DNA of 64,000 bases from CF-162 sp963667205 (GTDB lineage: Bacteria; Chloroflexota; Dehalococcoidia; SM23-28-2; RBG-16-64-32), in the NCBI GenBank assembly GCA_963667205.1, contig OY762959.1:186001-250000 (forward strand), read 5' to 3'. The notes below the pieces were generated by a model. The model had not been told where the DNA came from. It did no database searches and saw only the letters and a program-made list of their open reading frames with translations. Numbering within the stretch: position 1 is the stretch's first letter; each line of letters starts with the position of its first letter. The position numbers and the translations under genes are program-made. Shown here in pieces: positions 61,650 through 64,000 of this stretch.

Positions 61650-62504
61650 TCAGAACATGACGGAGGGCAGCCACGGGCCCCGCGGCTCCGCGTAGGGGCC
61701 CAGCGTCATCAGGTTCATCACCTTGCGCACCCTGCAGCCAGCCGCCAGGAAGCGCCGGAAGAGAGTCCCCTGCGTGAGCGGGCAGAAGGCCCGCGCGAAC
61801 ACCTCGTCCACGTGCTTCGTCGCGCCGAGGACCGTCGCCACAAGCGCCTCCTCGGTCTCGCCAACGCCGGGGCCGATCATCCCCAGGGTGAAGTATGCGA
61901 CGACGCGGCCCGACTTCTCGTAGACGAACGGCTGAAACGGCCCGGCCGCCATCGACTCGACCTCACCACGCCTGCTGAGTCCGTATATCTCGCCCGAGAG
62001 ACGCTCTACGGCATCCATGTCGTCCGCTGTCGCCGGGCGCACCTCCGGCACGTCCGCCCCAACGGGTGCTATTATCGCCGCCCCCACCTTCGTGTCGAAG
62101 CCGAGGGATGCGTACAGGGACAGCGACTGCACGTTGAACGAGTCCTGCATCAGCCTGACGCGCTCGATGCCGTTCTCACGAGCGTATCGGAGCACGTCTT
62201 CCATGAGCGCCCGCCCGATCCCCCGGCCCTGACGCTCCGGGTCGATCGAGACCGGGCCGATTCCACCGACTTCATCGGGAGTGGTGATGAAGTTCGAGCT
62301 GGCGAGGACGCCGTCATCGTGGGCCGCGACGGAGTAGCTGCTCTCGTCGCGAATGGAAGCCGCCAGGATCATCCGCGCCAGCGCCGGTGACGTGAAGTCA
62401 GTCTCGAACCCGTGGCGGCGCGAGATGTCATCGAACGCCCGGAAGCAGATATCACCAAGCGTCTCGGCGTCGTCCAGCGTTGCGGGGAGCATCTCCAGGG
62501 CCAT
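61650..62504 (-). CDS. Protein with two GNAT acetyltransferase domains
   Basis: 284 residues. First domain: AFDDISRRHGFETDF and GPVSIDPERQGRGIGRALMEDVLRYA, with a full acetyl-CoA loop, then YASLGFD. Second domain: VRPATADDMDAVERLSGEIYG through to VRKVMNLMTLG, with no clear acetyl-CoA loop, so it is probably non-catalytic. Substrate unknown. The ATG at 62504 is at the domain start. Confidence 0.85.
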   Translation of the reverse strand: MALEMLPATLDDAETLGDICFRAFDDISRRHGFETDFTSPALARMILAASIRDESSYSVAAHDDGVLASSNFITTPDEVGGIGPVSIDPERQGRGIGRALMEDVLRYARENGIERVRLMQDSFNVQSLSLYASLGFDTKVGAAIIAPVGADVPEVRPATADDMDAVERLSGEIYGLSRRGEVESMAAGPFQPFVYEKSGRVVAYFTLGMIGPGVGETEEALVATVLGATKHVDEVFARAFCPLTQGTLFRRFLAAGCRVRKVMNLMTLGPYAEPRGPWLPSVMF

Positions 62505-62538
62505 GCGCGCGATTATAAGCGCAAAATCGCGCCCGCCG

Positions 62539-63168
62539 TCACGGTCGCGCCAGCGGACAGGTCGCGCACTGTGCAAGGAAGTCGACGTCATCGACGGCCA
62601 CATCCTCGCTGGCTTTGCGCAGCGCCTCGATCGTCGCCCAGAGGGAGAGGCCGATCACGTTGCAATAGCAGCCGTCGTAGGAGGCGACGGGGCGCAGCAG
62701 CGGATCCTGGATGCCGTAAGCGCCCGCCTTGTCCAGCGGGTCACGTCTTGCGAGCGACGCCTCGATCTCGTCGTCGCCATACTCTCGAATCGTCACCTCG
62801 GTCGACGGCTGCCGCCCGATCACCGAGCGCCGGCCCAGCGGCATGACCGCCACCGCCGTCACCACCTTGTGCGTGCGCCCGCGCAAAGTCCGCAGCATCT
62901 CGCGCGCCTCATCCTCGCCGCCCGGCTTGCCGAAGATGCGCCCATCGAGCGCGACAACCGTGTCTGCGGCCAGGATCGGCGCCTGCTCGTCGGCCAGGCG
63001 CGCCGCCTCCGCCTTCTCCCGCGCCAGCCTCCGCGCGACGATCTGCGGATGCGTCGACCGTCCAGCGTCTTCGACGATCTCGGACGGGCGGACGTCGAAG
63101 CGAACGCCCAGTCGCGCCAGCAGCTCCTTGCGCCGGGGCGAAGCGGACGCCAGGATCAGTCGCGCCAC
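62539..63168 (-). CDS. maf: Maf-family nucleotide pyrophosphatase
   Basis: 209 residues. ILASASPRRKELLARLG with VRPSEIVED, ILAADTVVALDGRIFGKP, MLRTLRGRTHKVVTAVAV and DKAGAYGIQDPL. The block after GRTH and the DKAGAYGIQ pattern are those of dTTP/UTP-type Maf. It hydrolyses non-canonical NTPs, or plays a role in division arrest. It is downstream of rlmD, with a 1-base gap. Confidence 0.93.
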   Translation of the reverse strand: MARLILASASPRRKELLARLGVRFDVRPSEIVEDAGRSTHPQIVARRLAREKAEAARLADEQAPILAADTVVALDGRIFGKPGGEDEAREMLRTLRGRTHKVVTAVAVMPLGRRSVIGRQPSTEVTIREYGDDEIEASLARRDPLDKAGAYGIQDPLLRPVASYDGCYCNVIGLSLWATIEALRKASEDVAVDDVDFLAQCATCPLARP

Positions 63169-63169
63169 G

Positions 63170-64000
63170 TCAGGCGCGCCGCAGACTGGCGACGCACTCG
63201 ATGTGGTGCGTCTGCGGGAACATATCGACGGGCGTCACGTCGATGAGCTCGTAGCGAGCGCCGTCCGGCAGACCGTCCACCAGCAGCCGCAGGTCGCGCG
63301 CCAGCGTCGAGGGGTCGCACGATACGTAGGCGATGCGGGTGGGCGCCTTGCGCAGGACCGCCTCGATCGCCGCCTCGTGGACCCCGACTCGCGGCGGATC
63401 GAGGATCATCACGTCCATCTCTTCTTCGATGCCGCCCAGGACGTCCTCGGTCTTCCCCATGTAGTACTGGATGTTCGGTGATCCTTCGACGTTCACCATC
63501 GCGTCGTCGACAGCCGCCGACGACTCCTCGATTGCGATCACGCGCTCGACGAGCCCCGCCAGCACAACCGCAAACGTACCGACTCCGGCATAGGCGTCCA
63601 CGAGCGTCTCGTGCGCGCGCAGGTCGAGCCTGTCCCGGACGATGCCGATCAGCCGCTCGGCCTGCGGGGTGTTCGTCTGGAAGAACGACGCCGCCGATAT
63701 GCGGAACCGATGCCCCAGCACCTCCTCGTGATAGTACTTCTGTCCCGACGGGATCGACGTCCCAAGGTGGTCAAGGTTGGGATGGACGAGCAGCTCGCCC
63801 GTCTTAACCCCGCGACGGATCGCGACCTGGTGCAGGCCGCCCGCCTTGCCCTGCACCTGCGGGATCGCCTCGTTGATCCATTCGTCGGCGATCAGGCAGC
63901 GGTCGACGCGGAGAAAGCGATGCGTCCCCCGCCGCACGAAACCGACCTCGCCGCGCGATTTGGCTGTGAAACGCACGTGGTTGCGGTAGCCCCAGGGATT
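63170..64000 (-). CDS. rlmD: 23S rRNA (uracil-C5)-methyltransferase, N-terminally cut by window edge
   Basis: The open frame runs off the right end (NPWGYRNHVRFTAKSRG at the edge), so the TRAM and first part are missing. Visible parts: FFQTNTPQAERL, VDAYAGVGTFAVVLA (SAM binding), DPPRVGVHEA and YVSCDPSTLARDL with the nucleophile Cys. It ends HHIECVASLRRA. RlmD, RlmCD and TrmA are not separable without the N-terminus; rlmD is a conventional name here. Confidence 0.85.
   Translation of the reverse strand, partial: NPWGYRNHVRFTAKSRGEVGFVRRGTHRFLRVDRCLIADEWINEAIPQVQGKAGGLHQVAIRRGVKTGELLVHPNLDHLGTSIPSGQKYYHEEVLGHRFRISAASFFQTNTPQAERLIGIVRDRLDLRAHETLVDAYAGVGTFAVVLAGLVERVIAIEESSAAVDDAMVNVEGSPNIQYYMGKTEDVLGGIEEEMDVMILDPPRVGVHEAAIEAVLRKAPTRIAYVSCDPSTLARDLRLLVDGLPDGARYELIDVTPVDMFPQTHHIECVASLRRA

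Overview
The window is a high-GC bacterial chromosome segment with many GTG and TTG starts and frequent 4-base stop/start overlaps. The gene content suggests an uncultured Chloroflexota, probably Dehalococcoidia or a relative. The pointers are F420 biosynthesis genes, a DUF3090 protein, a short cobalamin-type core methionine synthase, LL-diaminopimelate aminotransferase, and secreted proteins with Asp-rich dockerin-like tails. This placement is inference from gene content. No rRNA, tRNA or CRISPR array was seen.

From 1 to about 28.5 kb the content is mostly housekeeping. It runs from acyl-CoA (methylcrotonyl-type) carboxylase subunits, a DtxR-type metal regulator, leuCD, DUF3090, an S9 peptidase, a Crp/Fnr regulator and dapL, through two core MetE-like genes and an FTR1 iron permease with a cupredoxin lipoprotein. 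Acetyltransferases, a kinase-fold phosphotransferase, an M15 carboxypeptidase and two nitroreductases follow. Then come the F420 operon cofD-cofC-fbiB-like, DinB, a frameshifted TPR gene, mutS2, pgk, a lipoprotein, tsaC and guaA.

From about 28.5 to 40 kb lies an accessory region of lower and uneven GC. It opens with two TIR-domain genes and a membrane protein gene in one tight operon, which is the best candidate for an unusual, probably defensive, system. After that come a 32-base poly(C) tract, an inverted duplication of a zinc-ribbon gene around a truncated beta-helix gene, a SUMF1-type gene, two secreted dockerin-like proteins, two transposase remnants around a PIN-domain gene, a methyltransferase, and a broken hydrolase.

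From 40 kb to the end the content is core again: an RRM protein, a repeat-rich cell-surface protein with an in-frame amber codon, cmk-plsC-ispH, glmS, dgt, dnaG-rpoD, fmdB-type, DUF1461, mazG, a thioredoxin-fold protein, a surface cupredoxin, mscS, a methyltransferase, a serine hydrolase, pcrA/uvrD, acetyltransferases, maf and a partial rlmD.

The window carries many single-base lesions: frameshifts in accC, the TPR gene and the hydrolase, and in-frame stops in the iron-cluster cupredoxin, the surface protein, the TIR-operon membrane protein and the hydrolase. Since many intact genes here end in TAG, stop-codon reassignment is unlikely. The lesions are either real decay or assembly/sequencing error, and read mapping would separate the two. 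A second theme is -10-like hexamers only 6 to 10 bases from start codons, which suggests leaderless transcripts.
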